DNA of 55,530 nt, from contig JASJCT010000023.1 of NCBI GenBank assembly GCA_030065855.1, positions 1-55,530 of the forward strand, written 5' to 3'. The notes beneath the pieces are model-generated. The model ran no database searches and was not told where the DNA came from. It saw only the letters and a program-made list of their open reading frames with translations. The position numbers and the translations under genes are program-made. Within the stretch, counting starts at the first letter, position 1. Each line of letters starts with the position of its first letter. Shown here one piece after another: positions 44,449 through 53,174 of this stretch. This DNA is from Myxococcota bacterium (GTDB lineage: Bacteria > Myxococcota_A > Polyangia > JAAYKL01).

Positions 44449-45645
44449 ATGACAAAACTCACCGACGTGGTCGCGGTCAGCGCCGTACGCACGCCCATGG
44501 GCAGCTTTGGCGGCAGTTTAAGAGACATCCCATCTTATCACCTGGGCGCCGCTGCGATAAAAGCAGCGATCGAAAGGTCGGGGTTTCAAGGGGAAGATCT
44601 GGCCGAGGTCATTTATGGGTCTTGTCGTCAGGCAGGCAACGGCCCAAACCCATCCCGATCCGCAGCCATCTTTGCCGGCCTGCCCGTGTCAGTGCCCACA
44701 AATACCCTCAACATGGCCTGTCCATCTGGCATGAAGTCCATCATGCTGGCTGCCCAAGGCATTATGACCGGGCAGGGCGAGGTCTACATGACCGGCGGTA
44801 TGGATTCCATGTCGACCATTCCTTACTTGCTCAAAAACGTTCGGTTCGAGGGGTTCAAGATGGGGGACCGCAAGCTGGAAGATGGCTGGTCCGATTCGAT
44901 CGATCCGACCTGCGGCTATGGCATGGGCGGCACGGCCGAGAACCTGGTCGAGAAACACGATGTCTCCCGGGCGGATCAGGATGCCTTTGCCTTGGAGAGC
45001 CACCAAAAGGCGATTGCAGCCATTGACGAGGGTCGGTTTAAGGATGAAATCATTCCGGTTACCATTCCAGGGACCCGGAATAAAACACCTGAGCGGATTT
45101 TCGATACTGACGAAACCCCACGCCGCAGCACCACTTTAGAGAAGCTCGCCAAGCTCAAACCGGCCTTTAAAAAGAACGGCAGTGTCACGCCGGGCAATGC
45201 GTGTGGCATGTCCGACGGTTCCTGTGCCCTGGTGATCACGACCCGGGCGCGCGCCAAATCCGCAGGTGTTTCGCCGCTGTTTAGCATTGTCTCAATGGCA
45301 AACGCCGCTGTGGATGGCAAGTACATGGGCGAAGGACCAGGGGTCTCCATTCCAATGGCCCTGGATAGGGCTGGCATGACCGTAGGCGACCTTGATCTTT
45401 ACGAAATCAACGAGGCCTTTGCAGTTCAGGCCCTTGTCAATGTGCGCAAGCTCGCATTGGATCAGACCAAGCTCAACGTCAACGGCGGTGCCATTGCCCT
45501 GGGCCATCCCACGGGTATTTCCGGTGCAAGGATTGCCATCACCCTGTATCACGCGCTCAAGCAGCGGGATAAAGAGCTCGGCGCCGCCGCCATCTGCGGA
45601 GGCGGAGGCGTAACCACTGCCCTGGTCATCAAGCGGGAGCGTTAA
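44449..45645 (+). CDS. acetyl-CoA acetyltransferase (thiolase)
   Basis: A 398-residue canonical thiolase: Cys91 in NMACPSGMKSI, NEAFAVQ, His353 in LGHPTGISGAR and Cys383 in ICGGGGVTTALV. Degradative thiolases cleave 3-ketoacyl-CoA; biosynthetic ones make acetoacetyl-CoA. With the SDR and hydratase it completes a beta-oxidation-like cycle, though no acyl-CoA dehydrogenase is in the window. It is the last gene of the operon, 12 bp after the SDR, and ends 36 bp from the convergent lgt gene. Confidence 0.94.
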   Translation: MTKLTDVVAVSAVRTPMGSFGGSLRDIPSYHLGAAAIKAAIERSGFQGEDLAEVIYGSCRQAGNGPNPSRSAAIFAGLPVSVPTNTLNMACPSGMKSIMLAAQGIMTGQGEVYMTGGMDSMSTIPYLLKNVRFEGFKMGDRKLEDGWSDSIDPTCGYGMGGTAENLVEKHDVSRADQDAFALESHQKAIAAIDEGRFKDEIIPVTIPGTRNKTPERIFDTDETPRRSTTLEKLAKLKPAFKKNGSVTPGNACGMSDGSCALVITTRARAKSAGVSPLFSIVSMANAAVDGKYMGEGPGVSIPMALDRAGMTVGDLDLYEINEAFAVQALVNVRKLALDQTKLNVNGGAIALGHPTGISGARIAITLYHALKQRDKELGAAAICGGGGVTTALVIKRER

Positions 45646-45681
45646 GCGCTGGTTCCAACGCCACCCGCCACTTGCCCTCGA

Positions 45682-46698
45682 TTACTTTTTCTTCCTGTGC
45701 TTTGAACGGGTTTTCGTTACTGGTTGAGGTACATTCGTAGCGGTTTTCTCGTCCCTTTTACCAGCACCAGGGCCTAGATCCATGGCTGCTTGCGGGTCTT
45801 TCTTTGCCCTTTTGGACAGCATGATCCACGCGACCATGGCCACCACAAACGTGCTGATGCCGATGATCTGGGAAGTGGATAGCAACCCAATGCCGCCCCG
45901 CTGCGTGTCCCCCCGTAAGGTCTCCATCAGGGCTCGGGTAATGCCGTAATAAGCAGTAAAGGCCAAAAACGCCTGGCCTCGAAATCTCGTGTGGCGTCTA
46001 ACGAAAAGGGCGAGGCCAAAGGCAAACCAGCCGTTGAGAATTTCCATGAGCTGGGTGGGGTAGACCAGGGCAGAGGTGTGCGCATGTGCCTCGACCAATT
46101 TCATGCTTACGTGGTGATGAAACGCAGGCGCGCCGTGGAAGCTACCCTGCATGCAGCCCATACCTCGCTCAAACTGGGCGGCAATGTCTGGGAATTTGAG
46201 TTGCCAGTTGGGAAAGACAACGCCAATGGCCTTTACCCAGCCAGGGGCATGGTCGGGAATTGGCTGTCCATAATCGCACCCATACAAAAAGCACCCAATA
46301 CGCGTAATACCCAAGCCAGACCCCAGGGTTGGCACGACGATATCTGCCCACGGCAGCAAGCGGATACGGGCTCGCTTGAGGTAGATCCAGGAGCCGAGAA
46401 ATCCACCGATGAACCCCCCATAGGCGACCAGTCCACCCTTGCGGACATTGACCATGTCGATAAGGCCCGCGTCCTGAAAATCGTTCAAGTTTGTCAAGAT
46501 ATAGAGGATGCGCGAACCAGCAATGGCCGATATGGCAGTCCAAACATAGCAATTTACGAGTGTCTGCTTGGGAAATCCATCCCTACCCCCCAGGTACATC
46601 ACGATGTACCAACCGACCACCAAAGACAGGCCGAGCATAACCCCGTACGAATAGATGGGCAGATCAATAACGGGTATTTTGAACAATATCGGATACAT
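45682..46698 (-). CDS. lgt: prolipoprotein diacylglyceryl transferase
   Basis: Adds diacylglycerol from phosphatidylglycerol to the lipobox cysteine of prelipoproteins at the inner membrane. The 338-residue protein has about seven helices and family blocks GGLVAYGGFIGGFLGSW, GITRIGCFLYGCDYG and VYPTQLMEILNG. A periplasmic loop before VYPTQ is enlarged, with a His-rich stretch (AFHHHVSMKLVEAHAHTSA). The C-terminal ~45 residues are a basic, Lys/Thr-rich tail. Several predicted lipoproteins in this window are its likely substrates. The ATG at 46698 gives the normal start MYPILFKI. Confidence 0.95.
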   Translation of the reverse strand: MYPILFKIPVIDLPIYSYGVMLGLSLVVGWYIVMYLGGRDGFPKQTLVNCYVWTAISAIAGSRILYILTNLNDFQDAGLIDMVNVRKGGLVAYGGFIGGFLGSWIYLKRARIRLLPWADIVVPTLGSGLGITRIGCFLYGCDYGQPIPDHAPGWVKAIGVVFPNWQLKFPDIAAQFERGMGCMQGSFHGAPAFHHHVSMKLVEAHAHTSALVYPTQLMEILNGWFAFGLALFVRRHTRFRGQAFLAFTAYYGITRALMETLRGDTQRGGIGLLSTSQIIGISTFVVAMVAWIMLSKRAKKDPQAAMDLGPGAGKRDEKTATNVPQPVTKTRSKHRKKK

Positions 46699-46934
46699 GA
46701 AGGGACACTATCCTGTGACATCCCAAGGGGTCAAGAATCGCCTAAAACAATGACAGTTAGGAATGGCTGTGAACATGCGAGACGGATCCTGGGTCGATAG
46801 AGACCCAATTTGCCGGACCAAATTGTGCGCTTATGACCCACCCGGTTTGAATTTGCGGGTCTGGAATATGGGTGGATATGATTTAACTATTTGAAATAAA
46901 TATAAAAATTTATTTGTCAGAGCAAGCCCTGAAC

Positions 46935-46949
46935 TGGCACGAAAGTTGA
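46935..46949 (+). promoter_or_regulatory. sigma-54-like -24/-12 promoter
   Basis: TGGCACGAAAGTTGA matches the TGGCACG-N4-TTGC consensus except for the last base, with correct GG-to-G spacing. It lies about 40 bp upstream of a small gene. An AT-rich dyad (46894-46901 with 46908-46915) sits just upstream. The window encodes a sigma-54 activator elsewhere, so such promoters are plausible. Confidence 0.5.
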
Positions 46950-46991
46950 TCTATTCTTTTTCGTCAACTCATTGGGATGGGGGGAACGCCC

Positions 46992-47207
46992 ATGAAACAC
47001 GCACACGCGCACACAGCTTTTAAAGATCTACCCCTGGCATATGATGCCGAGAAAAAATACGCCTACCGTTCAGGACAGGGGGCTGGATCATTTTGGGGGG
47101 TTGGTAAAAAGGGCCCGTCTCGCATCATCACATTAGATGCATCCACACTTGTATTCGACGGTCAGACCTGGTCCTTTGCTTGCAATGAGACCGTTGTCCC
47201 AAATTAG
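46992..47207 (+). CDS. small protein of unknown function
   Basis: A 71-residue frame, MKHAHAHTAFKDLPLAYDAE onward, rich in Gly, Ala, Lys and His, without signal peptide or membrane helix and with a single Cys near the C terminus (FACNET). No family recognised. Support comes from a purine-rich site (ggggga) seven bases before the ATG and from the sigma-54-like promoter just upstream. An in-frame ATG at 46977 would add five residues. It could be a regulated small protein or a chance frame. Confidence 0.5.
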   Translation: MKHAHAHTAFKDLPLAYDAEKKYAYRSGQGAGSFWGVGKKGPSRIITLDASTLVFDGQTWSFACNETVVPN

Positions 47208-47217
47208 TTTCTATTTT

Positions 47218-47255
47218 AAATCACCTAGCCCTGGTTAAATCACCTAGCCCTGGTT
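47218..47255. repeat. 19-bp tandem duplication
   Basis: The 19-bp unit aaatcacctagccctggtt occurs twice in direct tandem, between the small protein gene and the beta-propeller gene. It is too short to be a known element, and is either a recent duplication or a duplicated binding site. Confidence 0.7.
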
Positions 47256-47306
47256 GACATTTCGACCTGTCCGCAGGCAGCATCCAATATCGGCGTATTG
47301 AGACCG

Positions 47307-48812
47307 ATGGCGCCGGAGGGATGGGTGCGAACGTCAAGGGCAAACACAGTGGCGCTAATAATCGCGCTTGCTGTAAATATTGCAGCAGTGCCGGTCGCGT
47401 CCCCTTTTGCAAAAGAGGTGGTGCCGCTCCTAAACGACACTGGGGCTGTTTCGGAAAAAGCAATGGAGACCCTGCTCGCCCCTGGTGAGTTTCCAGGTAG
47501 GGTCTTCAGCTATGTGAGTCGAGGTGACGCTGCTGCCTACAGCCTTGATGCAAGTCTCGGCGCTGCCGATCCTTTTGTCGAATTGCACCCCGATCGGTTG
47601 CCCTGGCCCAGGATTGCCGGCGTCGATATTGTGGTGGAAAACGGTCCCATCAGACTCGCACCAGCGGATGAGGAAGTAACTGATGCACTGCTGGATGCGG
47701 GATTTGAGGTGCGGTGGCGCCTTGTATCTCTGGGGCAGCGGTTCGACCCTGCGCCACATTTTTCCATACGCATCATTGCGGCTGAGATCGTCGCCACTAG
47801 AGACGACAGGTCGCTTCTCGCATGGCAAGCACCCCCTGGGCCACCTGTCTGTCGTCCTGCACCAGGGCCAGAAGTGCCAAACTGCGATCTTTCAGGTATC
47901 AGTCGGGAAATACGCGCGATGGCCCTCAGTCCAGACGGCAGTCACCTCGCCCTGGCCATCGGTGGCATTCGACCTAGGATCGAGGTGTATGATATTCGCG
48001 TCGAACCTCGGCTCGCGTGGCAGTCCCTATTCCCTCCAAATAGCGGGGGTGTTGTAGAGGTGGCATTTTCAGCTGATGGGGAATGGATCGTGGCCCTGAC
48101 TGGCAACGGGCGCATGCATCGGTATGGGGCAACCACTGGCGGCAGGCACTTGGCGATTCCCTCGGCAGGGCAGACTGCTCGAACGATTCCGCCGGGACAT
48201 ATTATGGCCGTTGGTGGGGACAACGGTGAAGTGACCCTGTGGTATTTGGCAGATGGTACGGTTTTCTGGCGACTGCCGCCACGGGATGTCCGTGGCCCTG
48301 TGGATCGACTGGCGGCCAGTGGCAATGGCCGGCGATTTGCAACCTTAGAATATGACGACGCCCAAACTGTCGTGCGCATCTGGGAGGTCAAGCAGCGCGC
48401 CATGCTTACCCAGTTTGAGGTAGGGCCGTATGAGATAGTGGACATCGCGTTGGATGCCAGCGGTGAACACGTATATCTCACCCACGAAAAGAAAGGGCTC
48501 CTCAGCGCGAATGTGGAAAAAAAGGCACTCCTTGCGCCCGTATCGAGCGCTGAAGGGAAGCTGTGCGTCGGCCGACTGCAATGGACATTGGGCCTCGACC
48601 TGTTAAGCTGTGCCACCACAATGGGCGTCATTCAAGTGGATCGGAATGGCAACAAAAAGAGGACGCTTAACACTGGTGGGGACGCGCGGCGTTGGACCTT
48701 TGCAGCTTCCCGTGACGGGGACCGCTTGGCAGCAGTGGGAGATGGACACCTGCTCATCTGGTGGGGAGAGAAAAAATCCAACCCCAAGAAACAACAAAGG
48801 GATAACAGATGA
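47307..48812 (+). CDS. exported WD40-like beta-propeller protein
   Basis: A 501-residue protein. A hydrophobic signal segment (about 13-30) suggests export. Residues 60-175 form a domain of unknown type. From about 195 on, repeated WD40-like blades appear (MALSPDGSHLALAIGG, VAFSADGEWIVALTGNG, IALDASGEHVYLTHEK, FAASRDGDRLAAVGDGHLLI). Such propellers are interaction platforms. Its stop overlaps the next gene (an SDR) by four bases, an odd pairing of an exported scaffold with a cytoplasmic reductase. The ATG at 47307 is chosen over a TTG at 47298; neither has a clear ribosome site. Confidence 0.8.
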   Translation: MAPEGWVRTSRANTVALIIALAVNIAAVPVASPFAKEVVPLLNDTGAVSEKAMETLLAPGEFPGRVFSYVSRGDAAAYSLDASLGAADPFVELHPDRLPWPRIAGVDIVVENGPIRLAPADEEVTDALLDAGFEVRWRLVSLGQRFDPAPHFSIRIIAAEIVATRDDRSLLAWQAPPGPPVCRPAPGPEVPNCDLSGISREIRAMALSPDGSHLALAIGGIRPRIEVYDIRVEPRLAWQSLFPPNSGGVVEVAFSADGEWIVALTGNGRMHRYGATTGGRHLAIPSAGQTARTIPPGHIMAVGGDNGEVTLWYLADGTVFWRLPPRDVRGPVDRLAASGNGRRFATLEYDDAQTVVRIWEVKQRAMLTQFEVGPYEIVDIALDASGEHVYLTHEKKGLLSANVEKKALLAPVSSAEGKLCVGRLQWTLGLDLLSCATTMGVIQVDRNGNKKRTLNTGGDARRWTFAASRDGDRLAAVGDGHLLIWWGEKKSNPKKQQRDNR

Positions 48813-49582
48813 ATGAAGAACCGCAGGGGTCGACCTTAGAAGGCGCGGTTGCGCTCGTGACCGGTGGTTCCCGCGGCATCGGCCGCGCCGTGGTGCAAGA
48901 CATGGCGCGCCGGGGCGTCAAAGTAGTGTTCACCTATCAGCACAATGATCAAGCCGCCCAGGAAGTGGTCGCCGAGGTGGCGTCCGTCGGGGGACGGGCA
49001 ACGGGCATTGCGTGCGATTCCAAAGATGCCGCAGCGGTTACAGCAGTGGTCGAAGACATCATCAAAGCGCACAATGCACTTGATATTCTCGTGCTCAATG
49101 CGGGCATTAAGCGGGATCAGTATCTAATGCTCATGACCGAAGCCGAATTTAAAGGGGTTATCGATACGAACCTCACCGGGGCATTTCATTTCGTCAAGGC
49201 TGCGTGCCGACCCATGATGACTGCAAAAAAAGGTGTTATCGTGACGATCGCCTCTGTGGCAGCTACCGTTGGCATTGCCGGGCAGACCAACTACTGCGCA
49301 TCAAAAGGCGGCCTAGTAGCCTTTACCCGGGCCCTTGCCGCAGAGCTCGCGCCCAAAGGTATTCGCGTGAATACTGTCCTACCCGGGTTTATCGACACGG
49401 ACATGACAGCGCGACTGCCGCGGCGCGTCAAAATGACGAGCAAGGAGCAAATTTTGCTCAAGCGATTTGGTACCCCAGAAGAGGTCGCTCAAGTCGTGGC
49501 GTTTCTCGCGTCAGAAGCAGCCAGCTACATCGTGGGGCAGGCGATCGTCGTTGATGGGGGCCTCACGTCGACCGTGGCATAG
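48809..49582 (+). CDS. short-chain dehydrogenase/reductase, FabG-like
   Basis: A 257-residue classical SDR: TGGSRGIGRA cofactor motif, LNAGI, catalytic Ser149, Tyr162 and Lys166 (IASVAATVGIAGQTNYCASKGG), and the typical ending SYIVGQAIVVDGG. It resembles 3-oxoacyl-ACP reductases; whether the substrate is acyl-ACP or acyl-CoA is open. It starts within the last four bases of the beta-propeller gene and is a second SDR in the window, about 44% identical by eye in the core to the one at 43690 (a rough impression, not computed). Confidence 0.9.
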   Translation: MNEEPQGSTLEGAVALVTGGSRGIGRAVVQDMARRGVKVVFTYQHNDQAAQEVVAEVASVGGRATGIACDSKDAAAVTAVVEDIIKAHNALDILVLNAGIKRDQYLMLMTEAEFKGVIDTNLTGAFHFVKAACRPMMTAKKGVIVTIASVAATVGIAGQTNYCASKGGLVAFTRALAAELAPKGIRVNTVLPGFIDTDMTARLPRRVKMTSKEQILLKRFGTPEEVAQVVAFLASEAASYIVGQAIVVDGGLTSTVA

Positions 49583-49608
49583 GGTTGGACTCTCATAGAT
49601 CGGGCGGC

Positions 49609-50280
49609 CTACTGAATAGCAGGACGTTGAGCGAGCACATAATCGGCAATATCTTGGGGGCAACTGACCCTGTCCGTGAGATTGTCTTTCTGCGAAAATC
49701 CCCATCCATAGGTTACGGCCAAAAATCGCACCCCAGCGAGCTGTGCAGCTTTTAAGTCTGCAGGCTGATCCCCGATTAATAAAGCGTTATAAGCATCGCC
49801 TCCAATCGCTTCGATTCCCCGAAGCAGCGCTTCGTGTTTTGACAATCCCGGGGGATGGTCATTCGCAAACACAGCCCGGCGATCAAAATAATGCATTGCA
49901 TCTTTGAGTGTGCATGTAATATTGGACAAAGTGTTGGATGTGACAATCCCCAGAGCCACGCCGCGCTCAGATAGGTCATGTAAGAGTAATTTTATCCCGG
50001 GAAAAAGCGGAGGTTTATAAGAATCGACAAAATGTCTTTCATAGTCAATCACGGCAAGCTCGGCTAGTGACTCGGGAAAGCCCACTGCAATGAAAAAGTA
50101 CTTCATCGGGCTGATCCGGATTCCATTGCGCACTTGTTCCTTGAATTCCTTGAGAGTAGGGATGTTCAGCCCCAGGTTGTATTGACGGTTCTTGTCTCGG
50201 CAGATCTGAAGATGCGCCGGTAGTGAGTCGATCAGTACGCCATCGACATCGAAAAAGACTGCGTTAATTATCGAGGTCAT
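49609..50280 (-). CDS. HAD-superfamily hydrolase (phosphoglycolate phosphatase-like)
   Basis: A 223-residue HAD phosphatase: motif I FFDVDGVLIDS (nucleophile Asp near residue 10), motif II TSN, a Lys in GLSKHEALLRGI, and motif IV GDQPADLKAAQLAGV. The cap region (about 18-85) is helical, as in subfamily I. Substrates are small phosphorylated metabolites or nucleotides. The ATG at 50280 overlaps the 3' end of the upstream sensor/membrane gene by 17 bp, so the two are translationally coupled. The pair is AT-richer than neighbouring genes. Confidence 0.88.
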   Translation of the reverse strand: MTSIINAVFFDVDGVLIDSLPAHLQICRDKNRQYNLGLNIPTLKEFKEQVRNGIRISPMKYFFIAVGFPESLAELAVIDYERHFVDSYKPPLFPGIKLLLHDLSERGVALGIVTSNTLSNITCTLKDAMHYFDRRAVFANDHPPGLSKHEALLRGIEAIGGDAYNALLIGDQPADLKAAQLAGVRFLAVTYGWGFSQKDNLTDRVSCPQDIADYVLAQRPAIQ

Positions 50281-51280
50281 AGTAGTGTATTTCTTGCACG
50301 CGTTCCTTACTTGCCGTTCCACTTCGAAATAGTTCTGGACTAAAGAGCGCTATTACCGCCACTATCAACCCGACAAAGAACACAAAAGCAACAATTCCTT
50401 GAATCAGCGGAAAATAGATTGAATGTTTTCCCCGACACAGTTTATCTCGTCTTTTATCCCAATCGGATCTATTTCTAGCCGCCTCGTCTTTTTCTTCGTC
50501 GGGAGAAAGTATACCCCTGGGAAATGGGTGACCCAAAACCATTGAAGTTGAGGTGTTCACCGGGGTCCGATGTAAGCCGAACAATACCCTCTCTGATGCA
50601 AGCAGCCCCTTCTCTCCGAGCTTCACAAGGAAGGCGTTCCGTTGATCCAACTTGATAAAGAGCAAGCCGATGATAGTCCCAATGACACCAATAGCCGCCG
50701 CGAGCCACCAGAGCTCCTCCTTTGCTGCTGTAGCGTACCCGGTGAACAAAATGACTGCTGCAGCTAGAAAATAGTTAAAACTGCTGTATCGCTGATTTGC
50801 GTGGTAACTGAACCAGTTCCAGGAGTATTGTCTTATCTGTTCGAAGCACGCGGACTCGTCCTTGCAAGTGGTGTCCCTAGTCCATGATTTAACACCCTCT
50901 CGCGCTAGGCGCTCGATAAATTCTAAATCACTGCAAAAAATTGAAGGGATGCCAATGCGCTTGCTAATTTCTAGTTCCAATTGACCTATTTCAGGCAACG
51001 AAATCGAACTATCATGGCAAAAAACAACCGCATCACATTCAAAAAGCCATTCACGCACATTGCCACACAGTAAAACTCTTTTGTCGAGGTCTTTCTCTCG
51101 ATAGAATTGGGCCAATACCACTCTTCCTGGGAACGGTCGGTGCCCAATATTTTCTAGCTTTTCGCTCGCTGATTGTGCCAAGTAGTTCAGGCGTTCCTCG
51201 GCGGCGGCGGCTCCACCATTCGTCGAGTGGCGGAAATTCTTCACATCGTACGGCCCGGCAACATATACTTTGCTCCCCAT
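50264..51280 (-). CDS. nucleoside deoxyribosyltransferase-like sensor fused to membrane-effector helices
   Basis: A 338-residue protein. Residues 1-150 resemble the nucleoside 2-deoxyribosyltransferase/SLOG-like Rossmann group: SKVYVAGPYDVKN at the start, NIGHRPF, then CDAVVFCHDSSISLPEIGQL with an acidic site. A membrane module (about 150-240) follows, beginning YSWNWFSYHANQRYSSFNYF and ending IKLDQRNAFLVKLGEKGL, which is like the two-helix effector modules linked to nucleotide-sensing defence proteins. A third helix lies near the C terminus (about 295-325). The ATG at 51280 gives the clean VYVAGPY start; aaaggtgg lies 12 bases upstream. The HAD phosphatase gene overlaps its 3' end. A role as nucleotide-triggered membrane effector is inference. 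Confidence 0.7.
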   Translation of the reverse strand: MGSKVYVAGPYDVKNFRHSTNGGAAAAEERLNYLAQSASEKLENIGHRPFPGRVVLAQFYREKDLDKRVLLCGNVREWLFECDAVVFCHDSSISLPEIGQLELEISKRIGIPSIFCSDLEFIERLAREGVKSWTRDTTCKDESACFEQIRQYSWNWFSYHANQRYSSFNYFLAAAVILFTGYATAAKEELWWLAAAIGVIGTIIGLLFIKLDQRNAFLVKLGEKGLLASERVLFGLHRTPVNTSTSMVLGHPFPRGILSPDEEKDEAARNRSDWDKRRDKLCRGKHSIYFPLIQGIVAFVFFVGLIVAVIALFSPELFRSGTASKERVQEIHYYDLDN

Positions 51281-51353
51281 GAAAAAGATAAACCACCTTT
51301 TATTGAACGCGTCAATTAATCCCCGGCCATCGGCCATCCTGCACCCTGGTTGA

Positions 51354-52994
51354 TTAAAGCGCCCCGATACGCGGTGGCATAGGGTCGGGTATTTCCGAGA
51401 ACAAGCTTTCAATACCGGGAAACCGGGCTGAATATGCTGTAGCGTTGGCGATAAACCGGCTAATTGCCTGGGACCCGCCCTTGGCGATCACTTCACCCCC
51501 CCAAGAGGCAGCATAAGCGAGTAATCGGCCTACTTGGAACGCGGGGTCGATGCTTACACCTGCGTTTACCGCCACCAAAGCCAACAAGGCACAGCTTGCG
51601 GTCTGAAGATCCCCGGCACTTAGGGATGCCGCACCCAAGGCTGCTTCGTCAAAAAGATCGGCGCTGAGATCGGATATCACCTGCCAAGCCACGCACATAC
51701 TGTATGCATCCCGATCGCGGCCTCGACGCGGCTTGCTCGCTGACGTGATTGTACGCCACATCTCCCTCGCAGCTGCGGCATCTCCATTGACCCATGCAAT
51801 CTCACCAGCGAGCAGGCAGACCTCTGGTGAACTGGGTGCTTGGGAGATAAGTTCGTCAAAGATATAGGTAGCTTTTGGCAAGTCCCGGGTCCCAAATAAC
51901 AGTCGCACCCATTGACACCGTGTCGCGATATCGTTGGGATCGGCCTTGAGGCAGCGATCGATGAGCAATTGGGCATTACCTGCATCCCCTTGATCCATAG
52001 CGACTTTTACCATCTCGATCAGCGGCACAATGCTGTTTTGCACCCGATACCCCAAGTGGAGTGGTCGCGATTGCTGGTACTTTATTGAGACGTTGAGGTG
52101 CTCATTGGCCGTATCACTGTCACCCAAGCGACGCGCCAAACATCCCTGCTGAAAGTGCAGATCAGGGTCGTTTGGAAATGCCTCCATTCCCCGCGCAAGA
52201 ACAGCTCCTGACTGCTGAAGGCCTCCCCTGGTCATTAGGTTTTCAGCGTGTGCTGCATATATCAGTGGAGCCACCGGGTATTCACCCCTTTGGGTGGGGC
52301 TAAGTGCTTCGGCCAAGTTAAAGGCGCGTTCAAACGCCTGCTCAGCCTGACCCAGGTCCCCAGCATCTCTGAGGGTGGCTGCCATTTTATAAATATTGAA
52401 TAGATCGTCCGGCGCTGCCTTAGCCCGCTTTTTGAGGATATCCAAATTTCGCTTGAGCTTATCTGTTTCAGATAGCACGTCCGGCAGGTAACCACGGTGC
52501 AGCAGGTGTACGTCTGCGATGGGGAGATCAGTGACGCCGATTTTGAACAAGGACCCCATAATGGACTCGTGAACCGGCCTTTGAAACCGAATATCAGGTC
52601 GATTTTGAAACAGGCGCGGTACTGCCAGAGGGTGTATCTGTCCTTGGGCATCCACATTGTCTTGATAGATCAACCAGGCAAGGGCATGGGGGGTGCCAAG
52701 CGCTTGCTTGAGAACCTCACCACTGGCTTGGGTCAGGGTTTCATCCGCATCGATAACCAAGATCCAAGATTCACTTGCCATATCCAAAGAGGCATTGCGA
52801 GCGGCTGAAAAATCATCACACCAAGCAAAATGGCCAATGCGCGCTCCCTGCCCCTGGGCGATCTCAATCGTGCTATCGGTTGACCCGGTATCCACAACAC
52901 AGATCTCATCTACCCACGGGTAGAGAGAGACAAGACAGTCCTTTAGAAATCTCTCTTCATTGCGAACAATAAGGCAGGCACTGAGCCCCATCAT
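51354..52994 (-). CDS. GT2 glycosyltransferase with TPR repeats
   Basis: A 546-residue protein. The N-terminal GT2 domain (about 1-190) has LSACLIVRNEERFLKDCL, VVDTGSTDSTIEIA and the metal-binding DADET, of the SunS-like type that glycosylates peptides or proteins. The remainder is TPR-like helices (about 195-430, for example AEQAFERAFNLAEAL), then an Ala-rich C-terminal segment. It probably transfers a sugar to a protein or lipid substrate captured by the TPR part. It is read in the same direction as the sensor/effector pair, 73 bp upstream of it. Confidence 0.9.
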   Translation of the reverse strand: MMGLSACLIVRNEERFLKDCLVSLYPWVDEICVVDTGSTDSTIEIAQGQGARIGHFAWCDDFSAARNASLDMASESWILVIDADETLTQASGEVLKQALGTPHALAWLIYQDNVDAQGQIHPLAVPRLFQNRPDIRFQRPVHESIMGSLFKIGVTDLPIADVHLLHRGYLPDVLSETDKLKRNLDILKKRAKAAPDDLFNIYKMAATLRDAGDLGQAEQAFERAFNLAEALSPTQRGEYPVAPLIYAAHAENLMTRGGLQQSGAVLARGMEAFPNDPDLHFQQGCLARRLGDSDTANEHLNVSIKYQQSRPLHLGYRVQNSIVPLIEMVKVAMDQGDAGNAQLLIDRCLKADPNDIATRCQWVRLLFGTRDLPKATYIFDELISQAPSSPEVCLLAGEIAWVNGDAAAAREMWRTITSASKPRRGRDRDAYSMCVAWQVISDLSADLFDEAALGAASLSAGDLQTASCALLALVAVNAGVSIDPAFQVGRLLAYAASWGGEVIAKGGSQAISRFIANATAYSARFPGIESLFSEIPDPMPPRIGAL

Positions 52995-53107
52995 CGCCCC
53001 CCAGCTGAACCAATAATACAGACGTTCCTACACCTCCCAATAAGCATAGCACTGTGGTGTGCTCAGACATTGCAACGACAGAAATATAGAATTTTTGCGT
53101 ATTTTTT

Positions 53108-53124
53108 TTTTGCAAATTGCAAAA
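53108..53124. promoter_or_regulatory. AT-rich dyad TTTTGCAA-A-TTGCAAAA
   Basis: A perfect 8+8 dyad with one central base lies in the AT-rich region between the divergent glycosyltransferase and (DT)n lipoprotein genes, about 50 bp upstream of the latter. It is a good size for a dimeric regulator. Confidence 0.4.
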
Positions 53125-53174
53125 TGCGATGAACGTTTATCTATCGTGTAAACAACTAAACCAAGGGGGGAACA

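Noticed and set aside
41645..45645. A complete benzoyl-CoA degradation operon
   Set aside because: Only the hydratase looks similar; no reductase, dehydrogenase of the ring hydroxy-acyl-CoA or ring-opening hydrolase is present.
44449..45645. phaA assignment for the second thiolase
   Set aside because: No polyhydroxyalkanoate synthase or phasin gene is nearby, so the specific symbol is not supported.
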